Shown here in pieces: positions 14,795 through 15,496 of a DNA stretch of 15,496 nt (within the stretch, counting starts at the first letter, position 1; each line of letters opens with the position of its first letter). A model generated the notes under the pieces. The model ran no database searches. It was not told the DNA's origin and saw nothing but the letters and a program-made list of their open reading frames with translations. The stretch covers positions 1-15,496 of the forward strand of contig JABHDX010000035.1 of assembly GCA_018672815.1 (NCBI GenBank). The letters run 5' to 3'. Source of the DNA: Gammaproteobacteria bacterium (lineage in GTDB: Bacteria; Pseudomonadota; Gammaproteobacteria; UBA11654). The position numbers were made by a program, and so were the translations under genes.

Positions 14795-15496
14795 CTAGCT
14801 TAAGCACTTATCTATTTCTGATTGGCCTATACCCATATGTTTCAGATATTGTTTCCAGATTTCATTTCGTATATTTGGATCATCTTCCTTAATTGCAAAA
14901 ACTCGAAGTTGTCTGGCGATCTTATCCTCTCCTGAACCATCTATATCAATGCAACTAGGTAATCTTGATATTTCTTCCTCAGACATTTCACCAGTAAATT
15001 CATCTTCGCTATCATTATTACCTTGGCTTTCATCATTACCAAGATCTCCAGAAATATCTATTGGGCCATCCAGATCTGCTCCCATAATTGATTCCATATC
15101 AGCTATCTCTTGAGCAGTCATGCTTGAATCTCCTTGGCTTGATGCAGCAATAATATCTCTTTCTCCAGCCATTTCCTTATCAAAGTCTCCTAAAGACTCA
15201 TTAAATACACTCGAAGCTGACTGTCCTAACTGTTGGTTTGAACTTCCAGCTTGAGACGACATAGTTGTATTATTTTGATTGCTGTCATCCTGACTCTTTG
15301 CTCCTTGACTAGTGCTTTTTGAGGAAGATGGCATTCCTCCTGAACTGGATGATGGCATTGATGATGAACTAGAAGAGGATGGCATTCCTCCTGAACTGGA
15401 TGATGGCATTGATGATGAACTAGAAGAGGATGGCATTCCTCCTGAACTGGATGATGGCATTGATGATGAACTAGAAGAGGATGGCATTCCTCCTGA
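14795..15496 (-). CDS. Ser-rich tandem-repeat protein, 5' end outside window
   Basis: Only the C-terminal 233 residues are visible; the frame runs off the right edge. The visible N-terminal part is a low-complexity repeat of 17 residues, made of MPSSSSSSS plus MPSSSSGG, in three full copies and a part copy. A Ser/Gln/Asn-rich linker follows, then acidic segments (ESIMGADLDGPIDISGDLGND, EDEFTGEMSEEEISRLPS). The end (about the last 55 residues) is a compact, more ordinary sequence with two cysteines (PSCIDIDGSGED and IDKCLS) that may form a disulfide. No known family is recognised. The linker looks disordered, as in stalks or surface spacers. Its stop lies 5 bases before the next gene's ATG (or overlaps a GTG as TAGTG), so it is cotranscribed with the cassette. 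Confidence 0.8.
   Translation of the reverse strand, partial: SGGMPSSSSSSSMPSSSSGGMPSSSSSSSMPSSSSGGMPSSSSSSSMPSSSSGGMPSSSKSTSQGAKSQDDSNQNNTTMSSQAGSSNQQLGQSASSVFNESLGDFDKEMAGERDIIAASSQGDSSMTAQEIADMESIMGADLDGPIDISGDLGNDESQGNNDSEDEFTGEMSEEEISRLPSCIDIDGSGEDKIARQLRVFAIKEDDPNIRNEIWKQYLKHMGIGQSEIDKCLS
15330..15496. repeat. 51-bp tandem repeat inside the Ser-rich gene
   Basis: Units start at 15330, 15381 and 15432; a fourth, partial unit starts at 15483 and runs out of the window. The three full copies are identical by eye, and the array keeps the reading frame (17 codons per unit). The bases left of 15330 (GAGGAAGAT instead of AGAAGAGGAT) show where the array decays. Identity at silent positions suggests recent expansion or ongoing homogenisation, so copy number may vary between strains. 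Confidence 0.95.

Noticed and set aside
15330..15496. CRISPR-like array
   Set aside because: The units are contiguous with no spacers, keep one reading frame and encode a Ser-rich peptide; it is a coding tandem repeat.
6507..15496. Zorya-type anti-phage defence system
   Set aside because: Zorya also uses a MotA-like channel with a MotB-like partner, but its cytoplasmic ZorC/ZorD/ZorE-type effectors are absent here and the partners are exported or periplasmic. No defence gene or mobile element is nearby.

Overview
The window is AT-rich bacterial DNA packed with genes, with very short gaps. The housekeeping genes (azurin, a two-subunit acetolactate synthase, a PhhB-type pterin dehydratase, a DedA protein) suggest a proteobacterium, most likely a marine-type gammaproteobacterium with a compact genome. 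I cannot name the genus. There are no RNA genes, insertion sequences, CRISPR arrays or clear intrinsic terminators, and no gene-free stretch longer than 300 bases.

Left part (1-5947): the 3' end of an azurin gene runs convergently into ilvH (acetolactate synthase small subunit). ilvH and ilvI (large subunit) are transcribed divergently from a 155-base gap that holds a near-perfect 21-bp palindrome; usually they form one ilvIH operon. Next, on the minus strand, come a fold-type II PLP enzyme (threonine dehydratase / serine racemase family) and an aldehyde dehydrogenase, probably cotranscribed. A small dimeric alpha/beta-barrel protein lies divergent to them on the plus strand. It meets a pterin-4a-carbinolamine dehydratase tail to tail, with a 4-base overlap.

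Right part (5606-15496, all minus strand, so read from high to low coordinates): a tightly packed gene cassette. In transcription order it encodes a Ser-rich repeat protein (5' end outside the window), an exported 395-aa protein with a CsgG/TolB-N-like first half, a membrane-anchored TPR protein with a PEGA-like tail, and an 812-aa protein with an FHA-like domain, one membrane segment, about four PEGA repeats and a formylglycine-generating-enzyme-like domain. These are followed by an 82-aa exported coiled-coil protein, a MotA/TolQ/ExbB-type proton channel, and two paralogous membrane-anchored VWA proteins. DedA and PhhB genes follow at short spacing and may be cotranscribed passengers. Several junctions are ATGA or TAGTG overlaps, which suggests translational coupling and one functional unit.

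The most interesting reading is that the two VWA proteins are the ExbD/TolR/MotB-like partners of the ExbB-like channel. Each starts with a short basic cytoplasmic tail and one membrane helix preceded by a conserved Asp (FNLSFLDV-x2-CGFGA). A coiled coil and a VWA metal-binding domain then take the place of the usual periplasmic domain. With the PEGA, TPR and FGE-like partners predicted outside the inner membrane, the cassette looks like an ion-driven envelope machine. I know of no characterised system with this composition; its function is unknown and this model is inference.
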